NCBI RefSeq assembly: GCF_052327305.1
Contig: NZ_CP182486.1
Coordinates: 1,116,001 to 1,180,000, forward strand
Direction of reading: 5' to 3'
Length of the DNA: 64,000 bases
DNA from: Sphingobium sp052327305
GTDB taxonomy: Bacteria > Pseudomonadota > Alphaproteobacteria > Sphingomonadales > Sphingomonadaceae
The position numbers and the translations under genes are program-made. Under the pieces are notes generated by a model. That model was given only the letters and a program-made list of their open reading frames with translations, ran no database searches and had not been told where the DNA came from. This document shows positions 43,032-52,093 of this stretch, piece by piece; within the stretch, counting starts at the first letter, position 1; each line of letters opens with the position of its first letter.

Positions 43032-43861
43032 GGCCGCGCCCCTGCCGATCCCGCCATAGGTGCACGCAGCATCAGAGGCGCGAATGTCTCGGCCTGATCG
43101 ATCTCCACCCGGCCCTGACGAGCAAGTTCCAGCGTCGCAACGAAGCTGCTCGCCATGGCGGAGCGTCGCAAGGCCGGGTCATCCGTTTCGGGTAGGAAAC
43201 GCGCGAGGCTGGTCCATTCGATCGCGGCGCCAATCAGCCTTGAGACCCGCTCGATCGCTTCGTCGAGCGTCATCACAGCCCTGCGCGCCACCACATGGAC
43301 GCGGGGGGCCGTCCGGAGTTTTACCTGACCATAAGCCTGGATGAGATCGAAAAGACTGGCCTGCCAGATGACGGCGCGCGGACGATGCAGCCCTTCCGGC
43401 GCCCCGCGCAGGAAGACATCCCGCCCCATCCGATCCCGCGCGAAGAGACGAGCACCTGCTTCCCGCATGGCTTCGAGTCGCTGGAGCCTCAGATGCAGCC
43501 GCAGTGCCAATTCCTCCGGCGAAGGGTCGGGCTGCGCCTCTTTGGGCAGAAGAAGCGCGGACTTGAGATAGGCCAGCCACGCCGCCATCACGAGATAGTC
43601 GGCGGCGAGTTCGAGCCTCAGAACGCGGGCAGTCTCGATGAAATGCAGATACTGCTCGACCAGCGCGAGAATGGAGATCTGCGTCAGATCGACCTTCTGC
43701 GTGCGCGCAAGATTGAGCAAAAGGTCGAGCGGCCCTTCGAAGCTTTCGACCGCGATCGTGAGAGTGCCCTCGGTCTCCTCCCGCCGGACGGGCGTCTCCC
43801 AGTCGTCCAGCGACGCATCGGCTCCGTCAACGGCAAGGTCGGCGGGCCTCTCCTGCGTCAT
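43028..43861 (-). CDS. scpA: Segregation and condensation protein ScpA
   Basis: 277-residue kleisin bridging the SMC heads. Signature VESFEGPLDLLLNLARTQKVDLTQISI and the C-terminal winged helix with VATLELARQGRVEIDQAETFAPL. A ~25-residue acidic N-terminal extension precedes the conserved core. ATGA overlaps with nagZ upstream and scpB downstream show translational coupling. Confidence 0.95.
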   Translation of the reverse strand: MTQERPADLAVDGADASLDDWETPVRREETEGTLTIAVESFEGPLDLLLNLARTQKVDLTQISILALVEQYLHFIETARVLRLELAADYLVMAAWLAYLKSALLLPKEAQPDPSPEELALRLHLRLQRLEAMREAGARLFARDRMGRDVFLRGAPEGLHRPRAVIWQASLFDLIQAYGQVKLRTAPRVHVVARRAVMTLDEAIERVSRLIGAAIEWTSLARFLPETDDPALRRSAMASSFVATLELARQGRVEIDQAETFAPLMLRAPMAGSAGARP

Positions 43862-44874
43862 GCCTGCGCGACCAGACCGAGCAAACCATCCCGCGCTGCG
43901 AATGCTCGTTCGATCGACCAGTCATCCGGGCCATCCGCGATCGTCGCCATGGCACGGTCCAGCCGTTCGCGCGCGACATCGCTCATTGTCGGAAGCGCCC
44001 GAGCGATCGCGACCATGTCGTCCATGCGGCCCCAGCAGTTGAGCGCTAGGTCACATCCTGCCTCGATCACGCCGGCAGCGCGCGCCGCCATGTCGCCCTC
44101 AAGCGCTTTCATGTCGAGATCGTCAGACATGAGCAGACCGTCAAAGCCGATCTCGCCGCGAATGATCTCACCGATCACCACTGGCGAAAGGCTGGCCGGT
44201 CTCGCGGCGTCCCATGCCTCATAAACGATATGCGCGGTCATGCCGATCGGCGCCCATGCCAGGGTGCGGAAAGGCGCAATATCCCATTTGAGTTCCTGCG
44301 CGCTCGCAGTGACGGTTGGCAGATGCTCGTGGCTGTCCACCATCGCGCGGCCATGACCCGGCATGTGCTTGACGATGCCGACGACACCCCCGGCCTTGAG
44401 GCCATCGAGCGTGGCGCGCCCCAGTGCCGCGACCCGCATCGGCTCGCTGCCATAGGTGCGATCGCCCATGATGTCGCTGGCCCCCGCCTGCCGCACATCC
44501 AGGAGCGGCAGCGCATCGACGTTGATACCCACGTCTCGCAGCATGGAGGCAAGCGCGCGGGCATTGGCACGCGCCGCCTCGATCGCGCTGGAAGGCGCCA
44601 TCTCGTAGAGCGCCTCGAAGCGACCGGCCGCTGGAAATGCAGGCCATTGGGGTGGTTGCATCCGGGCGACCCGCCCGCCCTCTTGATCGATCATGATGAG
44701 GACGTCTTCGCGCCCGGCAATGATCCGCAGATCGTCGGTGAGCGCTTTTAGCTGCGCACGATCGCGAATGTTGCGCTTGAAGAGAATATATCCGGCCGGT
44801 TCAACGGCTGCGAAGAAGGCGCGCTCCTCCTCGGAGAGCGTTTCACCTGCCAGGCCGAAGATCACCGGCTTCAT
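43858..44874 (-). CDS. nagZ: Beta-N-acetylhexosaminidase NagZ
   Basis: GH3 cytosolic glycosidase of peptidoglycan recycling; removes GlcNAc from GlcNAc-anhydroMurNAc peptides. 338 residues with MIDQEGGRVARM, the histidine loop KHMPGHG at 169-175 (general acid region) and the nucleophile Asp in LLMSDDLDMKAL (around 251-252). No signal peptide, consistent with recycling. In many Gram-negatives this product controls ampC induction, but no ampR/ampC is in view. Confidence 0.95.
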   Translation of the reverse strand: MKPVIFGLAGETLSEEERAFFAAVEPAGYILFKRNIRDRAQLKALTDDLRIIAGREDVLIMIDQEGGRVARMQPPQWPAFPAAGRFEALYEMAPSSAIEAARANARALASMLRDVGINVDALPLLDVRQAGASDIMGDRTYGSEPMRVAALGRATLDGLKAGGVVGIVKHMPGHGRAMVDSHEHLPTVTASAQELKWDIAPFRTLAWAPIGMTAHIVYEAWDAARPASLSPVVIGEIIRGEIGFDGLLMSDDLDMKALEGDMAARAAGVIEAGCDLALNCWGRMDDMVAIARALPTMSDVARERLDRAMATIADGPDDWSIERAFAARDGLLGLVAQA

Positions 44875-44915
44875 CGGACCTTATCCCTGCTTGAGGAACC
44901 GCAAATTCGCCGGCT

Positions 44916-45677
44916 TCAGTTGACCACCATGCAGCTCTCGCCCGCGACCCGGAGCTTGCCGCACAGACCAGTGGCCTCCGCAGAGTCCGCCGTGCGTGCG
45001 CGCAACCGATAGAGCGTTTGTCCGCCCACGGAGACAGGCTCGACCATGTTGCTCAGAGGGACGAGATAATCGAACCGCTTGGTGAATTTCTTCCACGCCT
45101 CCTGCGCGCCGGCATTGCTGCCATAGGCGCCGAGCTGGATGAGGGCGCCGCCGCCCGTCGCGCCTGCCGTCGCGAGAGCTCCCGCGGCCGAGGCAGCTCT
45201 GGGCGCCGCCCTTGTCTGGTCGCTCACGCTTGCTTTGACTTCGCGCTTCACCGGCTTGGGTGTGGCTTTGGCAGCCTCTTCCTTCGTCGTGGACCCGCGT
45301 GAGACGTTAGCGAGCGGCGCTTCCGGCAGGCGGCTATTGTCGATCCGTCCAGCATTATCCTCGCCTTCGCTCGCCGCGAAGCTGGAATCGCCCTCGCCCT
45401 GAAAGACCTTGCCGTCGCTCTCATTGATGGCAACCTTGTAAGGCCCACCCTGCGCCGCGATCAGCTTCACGTCGCCTTCATCGGCAGTGCTCTGGTTCTT
45501 CAGCCACCAGCCGCCGCCCACAATGAGGGAAAGAAGAATGACGCCGGCCACCACCAGACCTGCAATACGCGCCGGGGAAACGCGTTCCTCTTCGTAACCC
45601 TCGTCGGCGGGTTCCAGCCAGGGCAGCCTGTCGCGATCGTCGAGATTGAAGCTGTCCCTCTGGTCCACCACCATCAC
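44916..45677 (-). CDS. SPOR-domain membrane protein
   Basis: 253 residues: an acidic cytoplasmic tail, one TM (~37-58, IAGLVVAGVILLSLIVGGGW), a variable Lys/Ala linker and a C-terminal SPOR domain (~175-253; LIQLGAYGSNAGAQEAWKKF, VGGQTLYRLRA, AGESCMVVN). Binds septal glycan; FtsN-like topology, but identity with FtsN is not claimed. It overlaps argS by 4 nt (GTGA) and precedes nagZ by 41 bp, so a link to peptidoglycan is supported by context. Confidence 0.9.
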   Translation of the reverse strand: MMVVDQRDSFNLDDRDRLPWLEPADEGYEEERVSPARIAGLVVAGVILLSLIVGGGWWLKNQSTADEGDVKLIAAQGGPYKVAINESDGKVFQGEGDSSFAASEGEDNAGRIDNSRLPEAPLANVSRGSTTKEEAAKATPKPVKREVKASVSDQTRAAPRAASAAGALATAGATGGGALIQLGAYGSNAGAQEAWKKFTKRFDYLVPLSNMVEPVSVGGQTLYRLRARTADSAEATGLCGKLRVAGESCMVVN

Positions 45678-47404
45678 CCCATCTCCTCGAGCGCATCGAC
45701 ACCCATCAGCGCCAACCCGTTGCGGATAACCTGCCCGACTCCCGCACTCAAGAAAAGTCGCACGGCGGTGATTCCCGCATCATCCGCCATGATGACGCGG
45801 GCGGAGGGATCATCGTTGCCGGCATTCCACCAGGCGTGGAAGGCGGCGGCCAGATCATGCAGGTAAAAGGCCACGCGATGCGGCTCCCTTGCGATAGCCG
45901 CGCCTTCGATCATGCGGGGGAAACTCGCGAGAAGCTTAATGAGGGCAAGCTCACCCGTCCCGAGGCGGGACAGGTCCGGCTCCGGCATTCCATCAGGAAA
46001 TGCCTCTGCCGCGCGCCGCGCCAGCGATGAAATACGGGCATGGGCGTATTGCACGTAAAACACCGGATTGTCCTTGGAGGCTTCGACCACCTTGGCGAAA
46101 TCGAAGTCCATCTGCGCATCCGCCTTGCGAGTGAGCATCGAGAAGCGGACGACATCCTTGCCCACTTCATTCACCACATCGGCCAGTGTGACGAAATTGC
46201 CTGCTCGCTTCGACATTTTGACCGGCTCGCCGTCACGCAGCAGCCGCACCATCTGCACCAGCTTGATGTCGAGGGGCACCTTACCCTCGGTCAGCGCCTG
46301 CACCGCCGCGACGATGCGCTTCACGGTGCCCGCATGGTCCGCGCCCCAGATGTCGATCAGCTGGTCGGCAGTCTGCGCCTTCTGGAAATGATAGGCGAGG
46401 TCGGCGCCGAAATAGGTCCAGCTCCCGTCGGACTTTTTGATCGGCCGGTCCTGATCATCGCCGAACGTCGTCGAACGGAAAAGCGGCAGCTCCACCGGTT
46501 CCCAGTCCTCTGGCGTCTCACCCTTGGGGGCTTCGAGTAGGCCATCATACACAAGGTCGCGTGCACGCAGCCACGCCTCGGCAGCGGCAGGCTTACCCGC
46601 CGCCTGAAGAACCGCTTCGGACGAGAAAAGATCATGATGGATTCCGAGCAGCGCAAGGTCGGCCCGGATCATCTCCATCATCGCCGCGACCGCGCGAGTC
46701 CGGAAGAGAGCAAGCCACTCCGCTTCTGGAGCGCTGACATATTTGGCGCCGAACTCGGCAGCGAGCGCCTGCCCCACTGGCACCAGATAGTCGCCCGGAT
46801 ATAGGCCCTCGGGGACCGCGCCGACATCTTCGCCGAGTGCCTCACGGTAACGCAGGTGTACGGAGCGCGCGAGCACATCCACCTGCCCGCCTGCGTCGTT
46901 TACATAATATTCGCGCGTGACCTCATGGCCCGTAAAGGCGAGCAGGGTTGCCAGCGCATCGCCCACCACGGCGCCACGACAATGGCCCATGTGCATGGGT
47001 CCAGTCGGATTGGCGGAGACATATTCGACATTGACGCGCTTGCCGCCACCCATCGTCGAGCGGCCATAATCGGCCGCGTCAGCGTGGATCGCCCGCAGCT
47101 CCGCTTCCCAGCTTTCGCGTCCCAGGGTCATGTTGATGAAGCCCGGCCCGGCAACCGAAACGCTTGCGATCTCCGGCAAGGCGCCCAGCTTTGCGGCGAT
47201 CAGATCCGCCAGCGCGCGCGGGTTGGTCCCCGCCGGCTTGGCCAGCACCATCGCGGCGTTGGTCGCAAGGTCGCCATGGCTCGGGTCGCGAGGCGGTTCG
47301 ACGGTCACAGCCTTGCGCGGAAGATCGGCAGGCAGGGCACCCTCGCTCACGAGGTCGTCCAGCAGGGCATCAAGCGTAGTTGAGAAGCGGGCAAAAAGGG
47401 ACAC
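45674..47404 (-). CDS. argS: Arginyl-tRNA synthetase
   Basis: 576-residue class I aminoacyl-tRNA synthetase. HIGH-type motif HMGH at 138-141 in SANPTGPMHMGHCRGAVVGD, KMSKS-type KMSKRAGNFVTL, and the C-terminal DALR anticodon domain (HDLAAAFHAWWN, GLALMGVDALEEMG). First gene of the argS-SPOR-nagZ-scpA-scpB-tatABC operon. Upstream is an 80-nt element able to fold (47431-47510). Confidence 0.97.
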   Translation of the reverse strand: MSLFARFSTTLDALLDDLVSEGALPADLPRKAVTVEPPRDPSHGDLATNAAMVLAKPAGTNPRALADLIAAKLGALPEIASVSVAGPGFINMTLGRESWEAELRAIHADAADYGRSTMGGGKRVNVEYVSANPTGPMHMGHCRGAVVGDALATLLAFTGHEVTREYYVNDAGGQVDVLARSVHLRYREALGEDVGAVPEGLYPGDYLVPVGQALAAEFGAKYVSAPEAEWLALFRTRAVAAMMEMIRADLALLGIHHDLFSSEAVLQAAGKPAAAEAWLRARDLVYDGLLEAPKGETPEDWEPVELPLFRSTTFGDDQDRPIKKSDGSWTYFGADLAYHFQKAQTADQLIDIWGADHAGTVKRIVAAVQALTEGKVPLDIKLVQMVRLLRDGEPVKMSKRAGNFVTLADVVNEVGKDVVRFSMLTRKADAQMDFDFAKVVEASKDNPVFYVQYAHARISSLARRAAEAFPDGMPEPDLSRLGTGELALIKLLASFPRMIEGAAIAREPHRVAFYLHDLAAAFHAWWNAGNDDPSARVIMADDAGITAVRLFLSAGVGQVIRNGLALMGVDALEEMG

Positions 47405-47430
47405 GGGCAGTTCCTCGAAAAGCTATGGAC

Positions 47431-47510
47431 CCGTTCGGGCGAAGCCTGCCGGAAAATCTGCACGTTCTTGGAAAGAAGAACAGCCCTTGGGCAAGCTTCT
47501 GGGCGAACGG
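47431..47510 (-). other. Foldable 80-nt element upstream of argS
   Basis: Nested complementarity: CCGTTCG/CGAACGG (47431-47437 with 47504-47510), GAAGC/GCTTC (47441-47445 with 47495-47499) and an inner hairpin GTTCTT/AAGAAC (47464-47469 with 47476-47481). It fills most of the 118-bp gap between the lipoprotein stop and argS. No U tract, so not a plain terminator. Could be a leader structure or processing site. I do not recognise a known RNA family. Confidence 0.4.
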
Positions 47511-47522
47511 ACGAGTTCGCTC

Positions 47523-48173
47523 TTAGCGGGTGGCGTTGTAGCGGAGTTGCTCACGGGTCAGGTTGAAACCGACGAGCAGCTCGAAGCTGGTTCGCTGGAT
47601 CGCTGCGCGCACTTCCGGCCGCGCCAGTGGATCGGTCGCCGCATCCGCGTCACCGGACTTGCGCGGCTTGGTAATCAGGGTCTGGATTTCCGGTGGGAGC
47701 GTCGCGGCGCTTTTGTCCACATAGGAAGACGCGCGGGCCTGCGTGCTGGCGCGCGCTTCCCCTGCGGCGAACGAGAGCGTCACCTGCCCTACGCGCTTGG
47801 AAACGACGGACGTCCCGCCACGTGTCGCCACCACGAAATAGGGCAGCGTCACCTGACGTGCGGCGCTGGCGTCCCGCCGTGTAGCGACCACGTCGAACGT
47901 GGCTTCTGTGGCGAACTGATCGCCGCCTTCGCTGCATGTGGACCGAAGGTTCGTGATGGTCGCCACGACATCGATCGCGCTCGCATCCGTTGAATTGGCG
48001 GGGCTGAACAGCGTGACGTCGCCCGTCTGGGCAGGTATCGCCGCGGCCGGACAGGCTGAACGGACCTGGACGATGCCGCCGGTCGGATCGATATCCCCTC
48101 TGCGCGTGCAGCCGGCCAGAGCGGCCAAAAGGGTTGCGAGCAAGAGGCCGTTTCGAGCGGTGATAATGCGCAC
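47523..48173 (-). CDS. Predicted lipoprotein, unknown function
   Basis: 216 residues from a GTG at 48173, with AAGGA about 9 nt upstream; the frame extends to 48272 without support. Signal peptide LLLATLLAALAGC with a lipobox (LAGC), so an exported lipoprotein. The body is beta-rich (DVTLFSPANSTDASAIDVVA, ATFDVVATRRD, LPYFVVATRGGTSVVSKRV) and ends in an Arg-rich helix. No family recognised. 146 bp from the divergent ispH. Confidence 0.8.
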   Translation of the reverse strand: MRIITARNGLLLATLLAALAGCTRRGDIDPTGGIVQVRSACPAAAIPAQTGDVTLFSPANSTDASAIDVVATITNLRSTCSEGGDQFATEATFDVVATRRDASAARQVTLPYFVVATRGGTSVVSKRVGQVTLSFAAGEARASTQARASSYVDKSAATLPPEIQTLITKPRKSGDADAATDPLARPEVRAAIQRTSFELLVGFNLTREQLRYNATR

Positions 48174-48319
48174 CGTTTGGAAATCCTTAGGTCCAGGAGC
48201 GCTGGCGCAGCGCTTCGACGAGTTCGGCTTCTTAGTCGCGGCGTCCGGGCGAGGCAACCGAAAGCGTCGCATGCCACAAGCAGCTTTCCCTGTGGCGCAC
48301 GAGTCCCTAAAGACCCCGC

Positions 48320-49270
48320 ATGAGCACGCCCAAACCGCCGCTGCATATTCTCATCGCCGCGCCGCGCGGCTTCTGCGCCGGTGTCGACCGCGCCATATTG
48401 ATCGTGGAGAAAGCGATCGAGAAATATGGCGCGCCGGTCTTCGTCCGGCATGAGATCGTCCACAACAAGTTCGTGGTGGACGCGCTGCGCGCCAAGGGCG
48501 CGGTTTTCGTGGACGAACTCGAAGAAGTACCGAGCGATCGCCCGGTGGTCTTTTCCGCGCATGGCGTGCCTAAAGCCGTACCAGCGGACGCGGCGGCGCG
48601 CGGTCTCGATTTCCTTGATGCGACCTGCCCTCTCGTCTCGAAGGTCCATCGTCAGGCTGAGCGGCAGGTTGACGCTGGCCGTCACATTCTCTTCATCGGC
48701 CATGCAGGCCATCCCGAGGTTATCGGCACCTTCGGCCAGGTGCCCGAGGGGTTCATGAGCCTCATCGAAACGGAAGCGCAGGCAGAAAGCTTCGTGGCAC
48801 CGGAAGGGCGGGAACTCGCCTATCTCACTCAGACCACGCTTTCCGTCGATGACACATCCACAATCGTCGAGATTTTGGAGCGTCGCTTCCCCGGCATTGC
48901 CGCACCCAAGGGTGAGGACATATGCTATGCCACCTCGAACCGGCAGGCAGCCGCAAAGGTCATCGCTGCCCGGTCAGGCGCAGTCTATGTCATTGGTGCG
49001 CCGAACAGCTCCAACTCGCTGCGATTGGTCGAGGTTGCCGAGCGGCTCGGCACGAAGGCGAAACTCATCCAGACGGCGGATGAGATTGATTTCGACTGGC
49101 TGGAAGGCGTGCAGACGCTGGGTGTCACCGCCGGAGCGAGCGCGCCCGAAATTCTGCTGCGCGGCGTGGTCGATCGGCTTGCGGTCCACTTCGCGGTTAC
49201 CGAAGAAGAGGTCCGCACAGCGCAAGAAAACATCGCTTTCAAGCTGCCGCGCGATCTCGCGGTGGCCTGA
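48320..49270 (+). CDS. ispH: 4-hydroxy-3-methylbut-2-enyl diphosphate reductase
   Basis: Last enzyme of the MEP isoprenoid pathway: reduces HMBPP to IPP and DMAPP. 316 residues. The three Cys ligands of its [4Fe-4S] cluster are Cys19 (APRGFCAGVDRAI), Cys103 (DATCPLVSKVH) and Cys202 (EDICYATSNRQ). HEIVHNKFV and SAHGVPKAV bind substrate. ATG start. It begins a plus-strand run ispH-thrB-rnhA, 11 bp before thrB. A GCCACA/TGTGGC inverted repeat lies 24 bp upstream of the start. Confidence 0.98.
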   Translation: MSTPKPPLHILIAAPRGFCAGVDRAILIVEKAIEKYGAPVFVRHEIVHNKFVVDALRAKGAVFVDELEEVPSDRPVVFSAHGVPKAVPADAAARGLDFLDATCPLVSKVHRQAERQVDAGRHILFIGHAGHPEVIGTFGQVPEGFMSLIETEAQAESFVAPEGRELAYLTQTTLSVDDTSTIVEILERRFPGIAAPKGEDICYATSNRQAAAKVIAARSGAVYVIGAPNSSNSLRLVEVAERLGTKAKLIQTADEIDFDWLEGVQTLGVTAGASAPEILLRGVVDRLAVHFAVTEEEVRTAQENIAFKLPRDLAVA

Positions 49271-49281
49271 TCGATCGGAAG

Positions 49282-50262
49282 ATGGCGGTCTATACACAGG
49301 TGCCGGCGGAATCGTTGGCCGACTTTCTCACTCGCTACGATGTCGGATCGCTCGTCTCCGCCAAGGGCATTGCCGAGGGCGTGGAGAACAGCAACTATCT
49401 GGTGGACACCACGGGTCGCGACGGATCGGGCGCGCGGTTCATTCTGACCCTCTATGAGAAGAGGGTCGATCCGGCCGATCTGCCCTTTTTCATCGATCTG
49501 CTCGATCATCTGGGCGCGCGGGGGTGCAAAGTCCCCCGGTTCATTGCGGACAGGAAAGGTGCGCGCCTTCAGGAGCTTTGCGGTCGCCCCGCCTGCCTCA
49601 TCGAATTTCTCGCGGGCATTTCGGTAACGGAGCCAACGCCGCTCCAGGCGCAGGCCGCCGGAGACGCGCTTGGTGTTTTGCATCGCGCATCGGAAGGCTT
49701 CGCTGGAGAGCGCCCGAACGCGCTTGGCCTTGGTGACTGGCACCGGCTTGCCGAGGCGTGCGGCACGGGCCTCGAGGACATCCAGCCCGGACTTGGAGAC
49801 CGCATCTCGGCGGAACTCGCTTTCCTCGATAGCCACTGGCCCACGAATCTGCCCCGTGGCGTCATCCATGCCGATCTGTTCCCCGACAATGTGCTGATGA
49901 AAGGCGATGCGGTCACTGGCCTCATAGACTTCTACTTCAGCTGCACCGACATACGGGCCTATGACGTCGCGATAACGCACGGCTCGTGGTGCTTCTCGTT
50001 CGACGGCGCGACCTTTCATCAGAACAGGGCCGAGGCGCTCATGGCGGGCTACCGAGCAAGTCACGGTCTTTCGCCGGACGAGGAAAAGGCCCTCCCGGTT
50101 CTGGGGCGCGGCGCCGCGCTTCGGTTCCTCCTCACGCGCGCGTTCGACTGGCTCAATACGCCGGCTGACGCGCTCGTCACGCGCAAGGATCCGCTGGCCT
50201 ATCTCCGCCGGCTGGAATGCTATGCCACCACGCCCGCCGATATGCTGTTTGGCCGGCCGTGA
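49282..50262 (+). CDS. thrB: Homoserine kinase (ThrB2/APH type)
   Basis: 326 residues; phosphorylates homoserine for threonine synthesis. This is the APH-fold (ThrH/ThrB2-like) enzyme of alphaproteobacteria, not the GHMP kinase. Catalytic HADLFPDN with His196, Asp198 and Asn203 (GVIHADLFPDNVLM), then GLIDFYFSC. N-terminus GVENSNYLVDTT. Cytosolic. Its stop overlaps the rnhA GTG start (GTGA). Confidence 0.95.
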   Translation: MAVYTQVPAESLADFLTRYDVGSLVSAKGIAEGVENSNYLVDTTGRDGSGARFILTLYEKRVDPADLPFFIDLLDHLGARGCKVPRFIADRKGARLQELCGRPACLIEFLAGISVTEPTPLQAQAAGDALGVLHRASEGFAGERPNALGLGDWHRLAEACGTGLEDIQPGLGDRISAELAFLDSHWPTNLPRGVIHADLFPDNVLMKGDAVTGLIDFYFSCTDIRAYDVAITHGSWCFSFDGATFHQNRAEALMAGYRASHGLSPDEEKALPVLGRGAALRFLLTRAFDWLNTPADALVTRKDPLAYLRRLECYATTPADMLFGRP

Positions 50263-50696
50263 CGGACAGCGTCGAGATTTTCACGGATGGTGCATGCAAG
50301 GGCAATCCGGGGCCGGGCGGCTGGGGCGCCGTCATCCGCTATGGCGCGCACGAAAAAGAGCTTTCCGGTGGAGAAGCGCTGACGACCAACAATCGCATGG
50401 AGCTGGCCGCCGCGATCGAGGGACTGAACGCCCTGACCCGATCGTGCCGGGTGGTCCTCCACACCGATAGCAAATATGTGATGGACGGCATCACGAAATG
50501 GATTCACGGCTGGCGACGCAATGGTTGGCGCACCGCGGACAAGAAGCCGGTCAAGAATGCCGACTTATGGCAAGCCCTTGAGGCCGCCAGCGCGCGCCAC
50601 CAGGTGGAGTGGCGCTGGGTAAAGGGCCATGCCGGCCATCCCGAGAATGAGAGGGCCGACAGGCTCGCGAGCGACGCTGCGCTCGCCGCTAGCTAG
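50259..50696 (+). CDS. rnhA: Ribonuclease HI
   Basis: 145 residues from the GTG at 50259, overlapping the thrB stop. With this start the catalytic acidic residues fall at the E. coli RNase HI positions Asp10 (IFTDGACKGNPGPGG), Glu48 (RMELAAAIEG), Asp70 (LHTDSKYV) and Asp134 (NERADRLAS), which supports the start. Degrades RNA of RNA:DNA hybrids, cytosolic. Confidence 0.97.
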   Translation: MTDSVEIFTDGACKGNPGPGGWGAVIRYGAHEKELSGGEALTTNNRMELAAAIEGLNALTRSCRVVLHTDSKYVMDGITKWIHGWRRNGWRTADKKPVKNADLWQALEAASARHQVEWRWVKGHAGHPENERADRLASDAALAAS

Positions 50697-50699
50697 CGC

Positions 50700-50873
50700 T
50701 CAGCCTTCCTCGACCGGCGCGCCCGGACCATTTTTGAGGATCGACTCGATGGCGTTCCTCGCGCTCGCCTTCGACGTGTAGCCCTCGGTCCAGAAGATGA
50801 TCTCGTTGTTGTACTTGAACTTGGCGACGAACTCTCCGGCCTTGTTCTGCTCGATCACGAACTTGTGCGCCAT
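50700..50873 (-). CDS. DUF1508 family protein (57 aa)
   Basis: 57 residues: MAHKFVIEQNKAGEFVAKFK, then NNEIIFWTEGYTSKASARN and a short acidic tail. This is the YegP-like DUF1508 fold (F-x-x-K/Q...GEF...L...NGE-I...SEGY-SK-A...NAI.S...N). Function unknown; tandem forms occur in E. coli. Convergent with rnhA (3-bp gap) and 30 bp downstream of the DAO-type oxidoreductase on the same strand. GGAGCG precedes the ATG. Confidence 0.88.
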   Translation of the reverse strand: MAHKFVIEQNKAGEFVAKFKYNNEIIFWTEGYTSKASARNAIESILKNGPGAPVEEG

Positions 50874-50903
50874 GCGCTCCTCCCGCTCCGGTTCGGCACG
50901 AGT

Positions 50904-52013
50904 TTAACCGGCGATATTCGCGCGCGCTACCACAAATCGTTTCGGAGAAAACACGACCGGATCGATCGTTTCCAGTGCGGCCGGCAGCGGATCGCCCTTG
51001 ACGAGGGCCGCGCCCAGAAGCGCTGCGGCAGGCGCCGTCTGGATGCCGAAGCCCCCCTGCCCTGCGAACCAGAAAAAGCCGTCTGCTTCCGCGTCGAAGC
51101 CATAAACCGGCAGCCGATCCGGCGCAAAGCTGCGCAGCCCAGCCCAGCGCCGCTCGACGGCTTCGATGCGCCAATCGACGACATGCTGGAACCGGTCGAT
51201 CGCGACCGCGACATCCAGCTCCTCTGGCGCCACGTCCCCCGGTTCGTCCGGCACTTCGTCATGCGGGGAGAGCCAAAGCCGCCCCGGCCCACTCGGCTTG
51301 AAGTAGAACTGACCGGCAAGATCCATGACGACCGGGAAATGCGCAGGCGCGTCAGGGCAGCGGAGCTGGACGACCGTGCGCCGAAGCGGCGCGATACCAA
51401 TGGTCGAGACACCACAGCGCCGCGCAATGTCATCCGCCCAGGCACCCGCCGCGTTGATGATGAGTGGGGCCGCGAACGGCCCCGCCGTACTGTCGACCTG
51501 CCACATGCCGCCCGCGCGGCGCGCCGCGATCAACCGCGCGTTCGTTCGAATGTCGACACCGCCGCGTCGCGCCCGGCTGGCGTAATGCGCCAGAAGGCCG
51601 GCCGCGTCGATGTCGGAGCAGCTTGGTTCGGCAAGTCCGATGGACCAGTCCTGCCGGAGCCCTGGAAGAACCCGCCGCAAATCATCGGCAGTCTGCGTCT
51701 CCAGGGTGACGCCGCTTCCTGCAAAGTCGCTCAGCATCGTCGCAAGGAGCGGCGCATCGGCATCACGCCCGATATGGAGCGCGCCGCGCGGCGCGATGAA
51801 GGCCTCCATAAGCGGCCGGCTCGCCGTCGTGAGCGGCTGGATCAGCGGGCCGCCATAGCTTTCCTCCCAGAAGGCGACCGAGCGCCCCGTCGCGTGGTAG
51901 CCCGGCACGTCCTCCTGCTCGATGAGGATGACGCGCGCATATTCCGCCAGCTCGGCGGCCAGGCTCATGCCCGCCATGCCGCCACCCACCACGAGAATGT
52001 CGCACGAGGTCAT
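50904..52013 (-). CDS. FAD-dependent oxidoreductase, DAO family
   Basis: 369 residues. Dinucleotide-binding motif ILVVGGGMAGMSLAAELAEY at the N-terminus, FAD-binding YHATGRSVAFW, substrate-domain elements and C-terminal FWFAGQGGFGIQTAPAAALL. Belongs to the D-amino-acid oxidase/dehydrogenase (DAO) family of glycine/sarcosine-type oxidases. Substrate unassigned. No signal peptide. Upstream of the DUF1508 gene and divergent from cpaA (80-bp gap). Confidence 0.88.
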   Translation of the reverse strand: MTSCDILVVGGGMAGMSLAAELAEYARVILIEQEDVPGYHATGRSVAFWEESYGGPLIQPLTTASRPLMEAFIAPRGALHIGRDADAPLLATMLSDFAGSGVTLETQTADDLRRVLPGLRQDWSIGLAEPSCSDIDAAGLLAHYASRARRGGVDIRTNARLIAARRAGGMWQVDSTAGPFAAPLIINAAGAWADDIARRCGVSTIGIAPLRRTVVQLRCPDAPAHFPVVMDLAGQFYFKPSGPGRLWLSPHDEVPDEPGDVAPEELDVAVAIDRFQHVVDWRIEAVERRWAGLRSFAPDRLPVYGFDAEADGFFWFAGQGGFGIQTAPAAALLGAALVKGDPLPAALETIDPVVFSPKRFVVARANIAG

Positions 52014-52093
52014 GCTCGCGCATCCGTTGCCTTGTCGGAGATCATGGCCTCAGGTTACGATTTTGAAAGGGAAACGGTCTAGCCTTATCGCTC

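Noticed and set aside
47431..47510. tRNA-like fold before argS
   Set aside because: It has a 7-bp closing stem and about 80 nt, but no TTC loop, wrong anticodon loop size and no CCA context.
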